Source of the DNA: an uncultured Parvimonas sp.
GTDB lineage: Bacteria > Bacillota > Clostridia > Tissierellales > Peptoniphilaceae
Direction of reading: 5' to 3'
DNA length: 9,594 nucleotides
Assembly: GCA_902470455.1 (NCBI GenBank)
Contig: CABRGI010000016.1
Span: 1 to 9,594 of the forward strand
The position numbers and the translations under genes are program-made. Positions 1 to 7,452 of the stretch are shown in pieces. Each line of letters opens with the position of its first letter. Position 1 is the first letter of the stretch. Under the pieces are notes generated by a model. It was not told where the DNA came from. It ran no database searches and saw only the letters and a program-made list of their open reading frames with translations.

Positions 1-1
1 T

Positions 2-1639
2 GGAGAAAAAATTTTTGAATTTACTCAAAAAAAGAAAGTTAAAACAAATGGTTCTGTTTTTATACAAAGTTTAATATTTATGCTTATAGTTTCAGCTTTA
101 TTCTTTTATATTGCATTACCTATTATAAACTATGCTCATATTTCATTTTACTTTTTTCTTGGAGTAATCACTTTGAGTTTTATTGGTTTTTCTTCTTTTT
201 TGGAAAATGTAAAAAATGTAAATGACAAAACAAGTAAGGCTTTTAGAAAGATATTAATTTCAATTTTAGGAGCTTCACTAATTTTTTATGGTTTTGCTTT
301 TTTAATTTCTTCTCAAGTTTTCAACGCGAAGAGATATTCAAACCTTATTGATAAACAAGAAGGCATTTTTAAAGATGATGTTAAACCTATTAATTTTAAT
401 CAAATTCCCGTTGTGGATAAGACAACTGCAGAAAGATTAGGCTCAAGAAAACTTGGTGAAATCGGAGGCGATTTGGTATCACAATATGATATTGATCCAA
501 CATATCCTCAAATAAATATAAAAGGTAAGCCTTATAGAGTTACTCCTCTTACCTATTCAGGACTTGTTAAATGGTTTGTAAATCAATCAAAGGGTCTTGG
601 ATATTATATTTCTGTAGATATGGCAAGTCAAGATACAAAACTTGTAAAACTTGAAAAACCAATTTTTTATAGTTTTTCAGATAAATTAAATAGAAATATA
701 AAAAGACATATTCGTCTTAAAAGACCGACTTATATAATCGGAGAAATAAATTTTGAGATAGATGATGAAGGTAATCCTTTCTGGGTTGCATCCGTTCTAA
801 AACCTACTATCAATTTAGTTGGAGGTATGGATGTAAGTAAAGTTTTAATTATAGATGCTAATTCCGGAGAAATTAAAGAATACGATAAAAAAGATGTGCC
901 AGCTTGGATTGATAGAGTTTATCCTGCAGAAATGATTGAAGAACAACTTGTTTTCAATGGTGTCTATAAAAAGGGATTCATAAATAGATATATAAAACAA
1001 ACCGGTGTTACAAAACCTACAAAGGGATATAATTATCTATCAATTGGTGAAGATATTTATTTTTATACAGGGATAACTTCTGTTCTTTCAGATAAATCAA
1101 ATATCGGTTTCGTACTTGTAAATATGAGAACAAAAGAGACAAAATTTTATCCTGTTTCCTCTGCCGAAGAATTTTCAGTTATGGAAAGTGCAAGAGGTAG
1201 TGTTCAAGAGAAGGGATATACTTCAACATTCCCTATTCTAATAAACTTAAATAATCGACCAACATATTTTATGAGTTTAAAAGACGGAGCAGAACTTACA
1301 AAACTTTTCGCACTTATAGATGCACAAAAATATCAAAATGTTGCTGTAGGTAGTGACATTAATGAAACTGTAAAAAATTATAATAAATTAAATGCAGATT
1401 TAATTGATCCCGATGCAGAAAACAATTCATCTGTAGAGAGAACTATAAAAGAAATTAAAGCGGTTAATATAGAGGGAAATACATTCTTCTATTTTACTAC
1501 AAAAGAAGATAATTTAATTTATATTGCTGGAGTTTCCATTTCAAATGATTTAATTTTTGCAAAAGAAAATGATAAATTTAAAATTTCAGGATATAAAAAC
1601 GATGACGGCACATTTAATGTCACAGGAGTAAAGAAATAG
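2..1639 (+). CDS. Conserved membrane protein of unknown function, 5'-partial
   Basis: The reading frame is open to the left edge. The first ATG (80) has no SD, and the codons before it read as a basic stretch leading straight into a membrane segment, so the true start lies upstream of the window. Of 545 visible residues, three hydrophobic segments occupy about 19-43, 47-67 and 84-105. The remaining 440 or so residues form a soluble, probably extracytoplasmic domain. It contains a PepSY-like stretch (about 270-300, 'VLIIDANSGEIKEYDKKDVP'), followed by WIDRVYPAEM. From memory, similar proteins with 'PVVDK..A.RLG..K.G', 'DEEGNP.WV' and 'SNIGFVL.N.RTKETK.YP' blocks are widespread in Bacillota and have no assigned function; database names for them vary. 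A terminator follows directly. No function is assigned here. Confidence 0.85.
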   Translation, partial: GEKIFEFTQKKKVKTNGSVFIQSLIFMLIVSALFFYIALPIINYAHISFYFFLGVITLSFIGFSSFLENVKNVNDKTSKAFRKILISILGASLIFYGFAFLISSQVFNAKRYSNLIDKQEGIFKDDVKPINFNQIPVVDKTTAERLGSRKLGEIGGDLVSQYDIDPTYPQINIKGKPYRVTPLTYSGLVKWFVNQSKGLGYYISVDMASQDTKLVKLEKPIFYSFSDKLNRNIKRHIRLKRPTYIIGEINFEIDDEGNPFWVASVLKPTINLVGGMDVSKVLIIDANSGEIKEYDKKDVPAWIDRVYPAEMIEEQLVFNGVYKKGFINRYIKQTGVTKPTKGYNYLSIGEDIYFYTGITSVLSDKSNIGFVLVNMRTKETKFYPVSSAEEFSVMESARGSVQEKGYTSTFPILINLNNRPTYFMSLKDGAELTKLFALIDAQKYQNVAVGSDINETVKNYNKLNADLIDPDAENNSSVERTIKEIKAVNIEGNTFFYFTTKEDNLIYIAGVSISNDLIFAKENDKFKISGYKNDDGTFNVTGVKK

Positions 1640-1642
1640 ACT

Positions 1643-1679
1643 AAAAAAGCAAGTTGAATTAAACCTAACTTGCTTTTTT
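1643..1679. terminator. Bidirectional intrinsic terminator
   Basis: A 13-bp perfect stem (1643-1655 with 1667-1679; AAAAAAGCAAGTT / AACTTGCTTTTTT) encloses an 11-base loop. The 3' arm ends in seven T on the plus strand and six on the minus strand. It begins four bases after the stop of the plus-strand membrane protein gene. It can also end the minus-strand operon whose last gene is the isochorismatase-like hydrolase, so it serves two convergent units. Confidence 0.9.
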
Positions 1680-1680
1680 T

Positions 1681-1746
1681 ATTGCGAAGCAACAAGGTTC
1701 CCGGGTACCCACCCGATGCGAAGCATCGTGGAAGGGTGGGGTTCTT
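1681..1746. repeat. GC-rich palindromic intergenic element
   Basis: This short block is far richer in G+C than anything around it. It contains hairpin 1682-1692 (TTGC-GAA-GCAA), hairpin 1714-1728 (CGATGC-GAA-GCATCG), an outer 6-7-bp stem CCCACCC (1708-1714) with GGGTGGG (1734-1740), and the overlapping palindromes CCCGGG (1700-1705) and GGGTACCC (1703-1710). Both small hairpins are capped by the same heptamer GCGAAGC (1684-1690 and 1718-1724), known as an unusually stable DNA mini-hairpin. The element sits between the hydrolase stop codon and the shared terminator. Only one copy is in the window, so 'repeat' is an inference from its structure. A REP/MITE-like element or remnant of an IS200/IS605-type end are possible. 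Confidence 0.6.
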
Positions 1747-1747
1747 A

Positions 1748-2275
1748 TTAAATAAATTCTTCTTTATATTCATCTAAATACAAAACATTTACCATATTTG
1801 ACCAGTTTAGTATTGAACCTATAAAATCTTGAATATCCAATCCGGGCATTTCGTAAGTATTTTCATCACAAACCGTTCTGGTTGCATCTTCTATAAAATA
1901 AACCTTGAAATTTTTATCAGCTGCAACTATAGAAGTAAATAAACAACAATATTCAGTATTAAAACCACAAATAACCAATTCAGTTATGTCTTCATTTTTT
2001 AAAATTTTTTCAAGATTAGTATTAAAAAATGAGTCTGGCTTACTTTTCTCAACTATATATTTTGCATTTATATCCAAATTATCTATTATTTCAATACCTT
2101 CGCAATTTTTGTATAAAGGGCTTTCAATATTTTCATCAAGATGTTTTGTAAAAATAATTGGCATATTTTTACATTTAAAATCTTCAATCAACCACCTAAT
2201 TTTATTTATTTCATCACTACAATCTCTCTGATTTATTATCCCTTTCTGTAAATCAATTACAAGTAACGCTCTCAT
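1748..2275 (-). CDS. Isochorismatase-family cysteine hydrolase
   Basis: A 175-residue protein of the isochorismatase/nicotinamidase fold, of typical length for the family. The N-terminal strand ALLVIDLQ carries the expected acidic residue (D8). K77 in 'IVEKSKPDSFFNTNLE' matches the V-x-K...F-x-G/N-T-x-L block. 'VICGFNTEYCC' holds the nucleophile position C110, followed by a second Cys (C111) where the family more often has Val. So the D-K-C triad is complete. Substrate cannot be read from sequence: nicotinamidase, N-carbamoyl amidase or an isochorismatase-like hydrolase are all possible. The start is set by GGAGGT at 2281-2286, five bases before the ATG. It is the last gene of a minus-strand run, 21 bases after the gspF-like gene, and is probably co-transcribed with it. 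Confidence 0.88.
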   Translation of the reverse strand: MRALLVIDLQKGIINQRDCSDEINKIRWLIEDFKCKNMPIIFTKHLDENIESPLYKNCEGIEIIDNLDINAKYIVEKSKPDSFFNTNLEKILKNEDITELVICGFNTEYCCLFTSIVAADKNFKVYFIEDATRTVCDENTYEMPGLDIQDFIGSILNWSNMVNVLYLDEYKEEFI

Positions 2276-2296
2276 ATACTACCTCCATCAAAATAA

Positions 2297-3385
2297 TTAC
2301 TCTATACTTATTCCATTTGATAAATCAAAAATTGGTATTGCTATTGCAAATACTATAAATGCTACAAATAAAGATATTAAAATAATTATTACAGGTTGTA
2401 AATATTGTAAAATTTTATCAACAGAATAATTTATCTTTGAGTCATAATATTCCGTAGCGCTTTCCAGTATTTCAACTAAATTTTCACTACTTTCTCCTAT
2501 TGCAAGCATATTTATAAATGCCGGATTAAAAATCAAATCGTCCTCTAAAGATTTTGAGATTAATTTACCACTTTTTATTTCCAGAATAGCATTTTCTAAA
2601 TGTTCTTTTATAAAGACATTTCCGGTAGAATTTTTTATTATCTCCAAACTGTCAACTATATTTATATTTCCATTTAATAAAATAGTAAAATTCTTTGCAA
2701 TTATGGAAGTGATATAGTTTTGATAATGTGACTTTATATATGGAATTTTAAAAAGCAATTTTCCAAAAAATCTTCTAACTTTATATTTTTTAAAAATTAG
2801 TTTTAAAAATACAATAAAAATCAAAATTCCTAAAATTACAAATAAATAATTATATTTAATAAAATCCATACTTTTAATTAAAAGTTTTGTAATAGCAGGT
2901 AATTCAATATTACTGTCTTTAAAAATATCCAAAAATACAGGTATTACATTATTTAAAAGAAAAATTAAAACCACAATGGTAACAGACAACAAAATAATCG
3001 GATAAGTTAATATACTTATAAGTTTTTGTTTTAGTTTATACTTTTTTTCATAATAGGATGAAAGATATAAAAAAACTTCTGAAAGTCTTTCAGAGCTTTC
3101 TCCCGACTTTATTAAAGATAAAAACAAATTATCAAATTTATTGACCTCTAAAAAAGAATTATACAAATCATTACCACGCAATAAATTTTCATAAACTTCT
3201 GAAAAAATTTTCTTTAAATTCTTATTAGGAGAAGTTTTCGAAAGTAAATTTATTGTTTCGGCAGTATTAATATTTGATTTTAAAAGAAGTCCCGCCTCTT
3301 TTAAAGAAATACTTAAATCTAACAAATTGTGTTTATTTCCTATTTCCGTATTTAGAATACTTAAAACTTTTTCTTTAAAGTCCAT
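2297..3385 (-). CDS. Type II secretion / type IV pilus inner-membrane platform protein (GspF/PilC/ComGB family)
   Basis: A 362-residue polytopic protein that would form the membrane platform on which the neighbouring ATPase acts to polymerise pilin-like subunits. It shows the duplicated T2SSF architecture. The first cytoplasmic domain (about 20-120) has LIKSGESSERL at 91-101. A membrane segment covers about 123-150 and another about 179-197. The second domain (about 215-325) has the repeat motif AIGESSENL at 295-303. A C-terminal membrane segment (about 331-352) begins with the characteristic Pro of 'QPVIIILISLFVAF' and ends 'AIPIFDLSNGI'. Length is normal to slightly short (PilC about 400, ComGB about 340). 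The start follows the ATPase stop by one base. Its SD AGGAG (3395-3399) lies inside the end of the ATPase gene, which suggests translational coupling. No pilin gene follows. Confidence 0.9.
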   Translation of the reverse strand: MDFKEKVLSILNTEIGNKHNLLDLSISLKEAGLLLKSNINTAETINLLSKTSPNKNLKKIFSEVYENLLRGNDLYNSFLEVNKFDNLFLSLIKSGESSERLSEVFLYLSSYYEKKYKLKQKLISILTYPIILLSVTIVVLIFLLNNVIPVFLDIFKDSNIELPAITKLLIKSMDFIKYNYLFVILGILIFIVFLKLIFKKYKVRRFFGKLLFKIPYIKSHYQNYITSIIAKNFTILLNGNINIVDSLEIIKNSTGNVFIKEHLENAILEIKSGKLISKSLEDDLIFNPAFINMLAIGESSENLVEILESATEYYDSKINYSVDKILQYLQPVIIILISLFVAFIVFAIAIPIFDLSNGISIE

Positions 3386-3386
3386 T

Positions 3387-4577
3387 TTAAAATTCTCCTA
3401 ATGAAAATAAAATCTTGTTTACTTCTTCAAAACTTGTCATTCCATCTACAATTTTTCTAAGTCCATTTTTATATAAATTTTCATTTCCGTTTTTCTTAAA
3501 ATATTCATAAAGTCTTACACTATTGCAATTTCCATTTATTATTTCTTTTATTTCATCATCTAAAACTAAAGATTCTAAGATTAAAGTTCTACCAATATAT
3601 CCTCTATTACAATCTTCACAACCACATTTTTCATAGATATATTCAGGTGTTTCAAGATTGTTTTTCTTAAAAATCTCTTTTTCAAAATCTTTTAATTCTC
3701 TCTTTACTTTACATTTCGGGCAAAGTTTTCGAACAAGTCTTTGAGAAAGAATTGCTATTACTCCTGAAGATATTACATAATTTTCTATTCCTAAATTTAA
3801 AAGTCTGATTATCGCCGAAACTGTATCTGAAGTATGCAAAGTTGTGAAGATAAGATGTCCCGTTATTCCTGCCCGTAGAGCTATATTTGCAGTTTCTCTA
3901 TCTCTCATTTCTCCAACTAATCCAACTTCAAAATCCTGTCTTAACATCGCCCTAAGACCTGTTGCAAAATCAAGCCCTAAAGCAGAATTTATATTTATTT
4001 GATTTATTCCACTAATTCTAACTTCAACAGGATCTTCCAAAGTAATTATGTTGATATTTTCACTTTGCAATTTTTTTACAAATGAATAAAGAGTAGATGA
4101 CTTACCACTTCCTGTAGGACCGCTAATTATTAAAACCCCATTAGGGCTTTTTATTATATTTTCAACTAATTGTCTTTCATCATCATATAATCCCAGATTA
4201 TCTATATCTATTTTAAAATTTCCCGCATTTAAAATTCTCATTACAATTTTTTCACCTAAAATTACAGGAACTGATGCAACTCTAATGTCAACCAAATTTC
4301 CATTATAATCAAAATCCAATCTTCCATCTTGTGGCATCCTCTTAATTGTAATATCCATTTTTGAAATAATTTTTATACGAGAAATGATGATAGGAGCATT
4401 AAAACTATTTATTTGATAGACATCAATGAGTTCTCCGTCAATTCTATACCTTATATAAAAATTATCTTCTCTTGGCTCAAAATGTATATCTGAAGCATTA
4501 TTTTTAATTGCATTTAAAATAACTTCATTTACAAAACTTTCTACATTTTCAATTTTTTCAACAAAATTCTTTTCCAT
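3387..4577 (-). CDS. Type II secretion / type IV pilus assembly ATPase (GspE/PilB/ComGA family)
   Basis: A 396-residue cytoplasmic hexameric ATPase of the pilus/secretion extension type. It lacks the N1E domain of full-length GspE/PilB and starts directly with an N2E-like domain (about 15-120, 'ASDIHFEP...RYRIDGEL'), as short ComGA-type proteins do. All core motifs are present: Walker A GPTGSGKS (153-160), Asp box ITLEDPVE (178-185), Walker B region VGLVGEMRDRETA (218-230), and His box TGHLIFTTLHTSD (239-251). Walker B is preceded by RQDFEVG where RQDPD is usual. A Cys cluster (C286, C289, C318/C320, C323) fits the zinc site of GspE/PilB. SD AGAGG sits just before the ATG, overlapping the HAD gene stop eight bases upstream. 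Whether it serves competence, secretion or a pilus cannot be told, because no pilins are adjacent. Confidence 0.93.
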   Translation of the reverse strand: MEKNFVEKIENVESFVNEVILNAIKNNASDIHFEPREDNFYIRYRIDGELIDVYQINSFNAPIIISRIKIISKMDITIKRMPQDGRLDFDYNGNLVDIRVASVPVILGEKIVMRILNAGNFKIDIDNLGLYDDERQLVENIIKSPNGVLIISGPTGSGKSSTLYSFVKKLQSENINIITLEDPVEVRISGINQININSALGLDFATGLRAMLRQDFEVGLVGEMRDRETANIALRAGITGHLIFTTLHTSDTVSAIIRLLNLGIENYVISSGVIAILSQRLVRKLCPKCKVKRELKDFEKEIFKKNNLETPEYIYEKCGCEDCNRGYIGRTLILESLVLDDEIKEIINGNCNSVRLYEYFKKNGNENLYKNGLRKIVDGMTSFEEVNKILFSLGEF

Positions 4578-4585
4578 AATTTCCT

Positions 4586-5392
4586 CTAAACAAATTTTCT
4601 TATGGCTTTTGCAACCCCATCATTTTTATTCGTGTCAGTTATATAATCAACATTTTTCTTAACATTTTCCATTGCATTTCCCATTGCAACAGAAAGTCCA
4701 CAAATATTTAGCATAGGTATATCATTTTCTCCATCGCCCATTGCAATAGTCTCTGATATATCAATATCATTAAGTCTGCATATTTCTTTTAAGCAAGAGC
4801 CTTTATCCGTATCTTTTGCCATTAACTCAAGAAAAAAAGGAAGAGAAAAAGAAATAGTGTATTCATTCTTTATGGTATTGGTAAATTTATCGTCCAATTC
4901 TTTTAATACATCATATTCTTGACAAATTCCTATTTTCAAAACTTTTTCTTCCAAATTATTGTCTATAATATATTGTTTTACATCTCTAACTCTGGCTATT
5001 TTAGGATTTATAAATTTTGAAATAATTTCAACATATTCATCATTAGAATCTTTAGTAAAAATAAAATCCTTTAAAAAAACAATAGGTGAAAAACCATTAT
5101 TTTCAATTATTTCTAAAATATCAAAAAGGTACTTCTTTTCTAAACTCTTTACAAATTTTGGAGTTTCACTATAAGTTGTAGAAACTAAACTTCCATTTAA
5201 AGCTCCATAATAAGTATCTAGTTTTAAACTCTTTAAAATCTCTTTAACTGTAAACTCCTCTCTACCTGAAATAAATGCAATTTTTACACCCTTACTCATA
5301 GCATAAAATAAACTATCTTTAACTTCATCAGATATTTCATGATTTTCGTTAAAAGTAGTTCCATCCATATCAAGAGCTATTAATTTATACAT
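4586..5392 (-). CDS. Cof-type HAD-IIB family hydrolase (phosphatase)
   Basis: A 268-residue sugar-phosphate- or flavin-phosphate-type phosphatase, a usual length for the Cof group. The motifs are DMDGT with D8 and D10 (nucleophile and acid/base), ISGR with S42, K197 in 'KDTDKGSCL', and GDGENDIPML with D220 and D224 for magnesium. The C2B-type cap lies between about residues 85 and 190. The start at 5392 (MYKLIALDMDG) is chosen because AGGAG (5399-5403) is correctly spaced. The frame stays open to 5446, but that extension would translate the glmS terminator and overlap glmS, so it is rejected. The gene begins only a few bases after the glmS terminator U-tract, and no promoter fits between. It probably depends on read-through. 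Substrate unknown. Confidence 0.92.
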   Translation of the reverse strand: MYKLIALDMDGTTFNENHEISDEVKDSLFYAMSKGVKIAFISGREEFTVKEILKSLKLDTYYGALNGSLVSTTYSETPKFVKSLEKKYLFDILEIIENNGFSPIVFLKDFIFTKDSNDEYVEIISKFINPKIARVRDVKQYIIDNNLEEKVLKIGICQEYDVLKELDDKFTNTIKNEYTISFSLPFFLELMAKDTDKGSCLKEICRLNDIDISETIAMGDGENDIPMLNICGLSVAMGNAMENVKKNVDYITDTNKNDGVAKAIRKFV

Positions 5393-5409
5393 AATTTTCT
5401 CCTTTATAT

Positions 5410-5434
5410 AAAAAAGGGACTTCCCAGTCCCTTT
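5410..5434 (-). terminator. Intrinsic terminator of glmS, abutting the next gene's SD
   Basis: A 9-bp stem AAAGGGACT / AGTCCCTTT (5413-5421 with 5426-5434) has a 4-base loop and, on the minus strand, a run of six T (5415-5410). It begins four bases after the glmS stop codon. The SD of the HAD gene (5403-5399) comes six bases after the U-tract, leaving no space for a separate promoter. This junction therefore looks like a partial terminator that lets some polymerase through. Confidence 0.85.
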
Positions 5435-5438
5435 AATT

Positions 5439-7265
5439 CTATTCAACCGTAACAGATTTTGCTAAATTTCTTGGCTTATCAACATCGTTTCCCTTTGCCA
5501 ATGATGCATAGTAAGCAATAAGTTGACTAGCAACAACAGAAATAATAGGCATTAAAATTTCTATAGTACCTGGAATTAATATTCTTTCATCTGAAACACC
5601 AAAATTGTTATCTAACTGAGATATTTCAAAAACTTTAGCTCCTCTAGCCTTTACTTCTTTTACATTTGAAATAACTTTTTCATATAATCTTTCTTGAGTT
5701 GCAATTACAAAAACAGGTGTTCCGTCTTCAATTAATGCAATAGTTCCATGTTTTAATTCTCCCGCCGCAAAGCTTTCAGTATAAATATATGATATTTCTT
5801 TTAATTTCAATGCACTTTCCATAGCAGTATAGTAGTCAAGACCTCTTCCTAAATAAAAACAAGTAGTCTTATCCATTAATTCCAATGCAATTTTTTTGTA
5901 AATTTCTGTATCTTTTAATAATAATTCTATCTTATTTGGCAATTCCTTTAGATGAGCAATTATATTCTTATATTCATCTGAAGAAATATTTCCTAAAATT
6001 TCACCAAATTTTAAAGCAATCATATATAGAGCTGTAACTTGTGTTGTATATCCCTTTGTACTGGCAACGGCAATTTCCGGACCTGCCCAAGTATAGAATA
6101 CATTGTCAGATTCTCTTGCAATTGATGAACCTACAACATTTGTAACACTCAAAATAGTTGCTCCTTTGGCTTTTGACTCAGATCGGAAGAGCAAAGTATC
6201 TGCAGTTTCTCCTGATTGACTGATTATTATAACTAAAGTCTTATCATCAATCATTCTGTCTGAATATCTAAATTCAGAAGCAACATCCACAATTACCGGA
6301 AATCTTAAAGCCTTTTCCAAAATTTCTCTACTTACAAGTCCTGCATGATAAGCTGTTCCACAGGCAACAATATAGCATTTGTTAAATTTACTTAAATTTC
6401 CATCTAATAAACCATCCATTCCATCCAAAATTAACTCATCTTTGTCATTTAATCTTCTACGGAAAGTAGCTTCAATTACTTTTGGTTGCTCGTAAATTTC
6501 TTTTAGCATAAAATGATCATATCCGTCTTTTGTAGCAGCTTCAACAGACCAATCAATATGTGTAATTCCTCTATTTACAATATTATTTTTTTCATCGTAT
6601 ATAGTATATTTTCCATCTTTAAAATGAATTAAATCTCCATTTTCAAGATAGATAACATCTCTTGTGTAATTTAAAATAGCAATAACATCAGAAGCTATAT
6701 AAAACCCATCTTTTCCAATACCTACAACTAATGGACTTTCTTTTCTAGTTCCAATAAGTTCTTTTGTATCTTCTTTCAAAATGCCAAATGCATAACTTCC
6801 CTTAACTTTTGCCTTCATTTTTAAAACAGTACTTAAGAAATCTCCATCATCTAAATCTTCTAATAATTGTGGAATAACTTCAGTATCAGTTTCAGATTTA
6901 AAGATAAAGTTCTTTTTTAAAAGTTCTTCTTTTAAAAGTAAATAATTTTCAATTATTCCATTATGAACAACTGCAAATTTAGAATTCATACTCAAATGTG
7001 GATGTGAATTTTCATCTGATGGAACTCCATGAGTCGCCCATCTTGTATGTCCTATTCCGAAATTTGAAGTTTTATTTTTATATTCATTTTCTAATTTTTC
7101 TCTTAAATTACTAATTCTTCCAACAGTCTTAACTACATCTATCTTATTATCATCTAAAAATGCAATTCCTGATGAATCATAGCCTCTATATTCTAAAGTT
7201 TCAAGCCCATTTAAAATTATATCAATAGCATTTGAACTGCCAATATATCCAACAATACCGCACAT
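5439..7265 (-). CDS. glmS: Glutamine--fructose-6-phosphate aminotransferase (isomerizing)
   Basis: A 608-residue enzyme converting fructose-6-phosphate and glutamine to glucosamine-6-phosphate, the first step to UDP-GlcNAc for peptidoglycan. The N-terminal class II amidotransferase domain has nucleophile C2 (MCGIVGYIG), GHTRWATHG at 72-80 and HNGIIEN at 101-107. Two SIS domains follow: ACGTAYHAG (301-309), ISQSGETADT (348-357) and GPEIAVASTKGYTTQ; then ESALKLKEISYIYTESF and ELKHGTIALI. The C-terminus is NLAKSVTVE with the catalytic Lys. Length matches the family. SD AGGAGG is at 7273-7278. One oddity: residues 359-362 (LFRS) stand where the family has an 'A-x-L-R'-type stretch after ETADTL. 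They are encoded by exactly the Illumina adapter sequence, so these four residues are probably not real. Confidence 0.97.
   Translation of the reverse strand: MCGIVGYIGSSNAIDIILNGLETLEYRGYDSSGIAFLDDNKIDVVKTVGRISNLREKLENEYKNKTSNFGIGHTRWATHGVPSDENSHPHLSMNSKFAVVHNGIIENYLLLKEELLKKNFIFKSETDTEVIPQLLEDLDDGDFLSTVLKMKAKVKGSYAFGILKEDTKELIGTRKESPLVVGIGKDGFYIASDVIAILNYTRDVIYLENGDLIHFKDGKYTIYDEKNNIVNRGITHIDWSVEAATKDGYDHFMLKEIYEQPKVIEATFRRRLNDKDELILDGMDGLLDGNLSKFNKCYIVACGTAYHAGLVSREILEKALRFPVIVDVASEFRYSDRMIDDKTLVIIISQSGETADTLLFRSESKAKGATILSVTNVVGSSIARESDNVFYTWAGPEIAVASTKGYTTQVTALYMIALKFGEILGNISSDEYKNIIAHLKELPNKIELLLKDTEIYKKIALELMDKTTCFYLGRGLDYYTAMESALKLKEISYIYTESFAAGELKHGTIALIEDGTPVFVIATQERLYEKVISNVKEVKARGAKVFEISQLDNNFGVSDERILIPGTIEILMPIISVVASQLIAYYASLAKGNDVDKPRNLAKSVTVE
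6180..6192. other. Exact Illumina adapter 13-mer inside glmS (probable sequencing artefact)
   Basis: The plus strand reads AGATCGGAAGAGC, the universal start of the Illumina TruSeq read-through adapter. On the coding strand its complement supplies four whole codons (CTC TTC CGA TCT, 6191-6180) plus the last G of codon 358. These codons give LFRS, where GlmS proteins typically have 'AALR' or similar between ETADTL and E-x-K. CTC and CGA are also unusual codons for such an AT-rich genome. Length and frame are preserved, which points to bases overwritten in the assembly rather than inserted. Confidence 0.75.
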
Positions 7266-7308
7266 AAAATTTCCTCCTATATTTAATTTTATTGCTACTT
7301 ATTTAATA

Positions 7309-7337
7309 ATGTTATCATATTTTGCAATTTTTTTCAA
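7309..7337 (-). promoter_or_regulatory. Sigma-A-type promoter for glmS
   Basis: On the minus strand, a -35 box TTGAAA (7337-7332) and a -10 box TAACAT (7314-7309) are separated by 17 bases. A TG lies one base before the -10 (extended -10, TGaTAACAT). Transcription would start near 7302, giving a leader of only about 35 bases before the ATG at 7265, with SD AGGAGG at 7278-7273. The rest of the 187-base gap (7266-7452) is almost pure A+T. It holds an all-AT hairpin at 7401-7422 with no U-tract and nothing else I can name. There is no glmS ribozyme. Confidence 0.6.
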
Positions 7338-7452
7338 GTAGAAAATTTATCATTTAATTAAATTTACATTAATTTATTATTGAAGCAAAATCATTTTAAT
7401 TATATTTTTCATAAAAAATATATTCATAAATGAAAATTTTACAATTTACTAT

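Noticed and set aside
1519..1773. 84-codon frame on the minus strand over the terminator and the GC-rich element
   Set aside because: It translates hairpins and the antisense of the membrane protein gene's end. No family resemblance.
1905..2231. 108-codon plus-strand frame
   Set aside because: Antisense shadow of the isochorismatase-like gene, with no SD.
4959..5174. 71-codon plus-strand frame
   Set aside because: Antisense shadow of the HAD phosphatase gene.
5393..5446. 18-codon N-terminal extension of the HAD phosphatase
   Set aside because: It would translate the glmS terminator and overlap the glmS stop. The SD at 5399-5403 and the DMDGT motif position support the start at 5392.
7401..7422. 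All-AT 9-bp hairpin between the ASCH gene and glmS as a terminator
   Set aside because: It has no G-C pairs and no following U-tract, so it is expected by chance in DNA this AT-rich.
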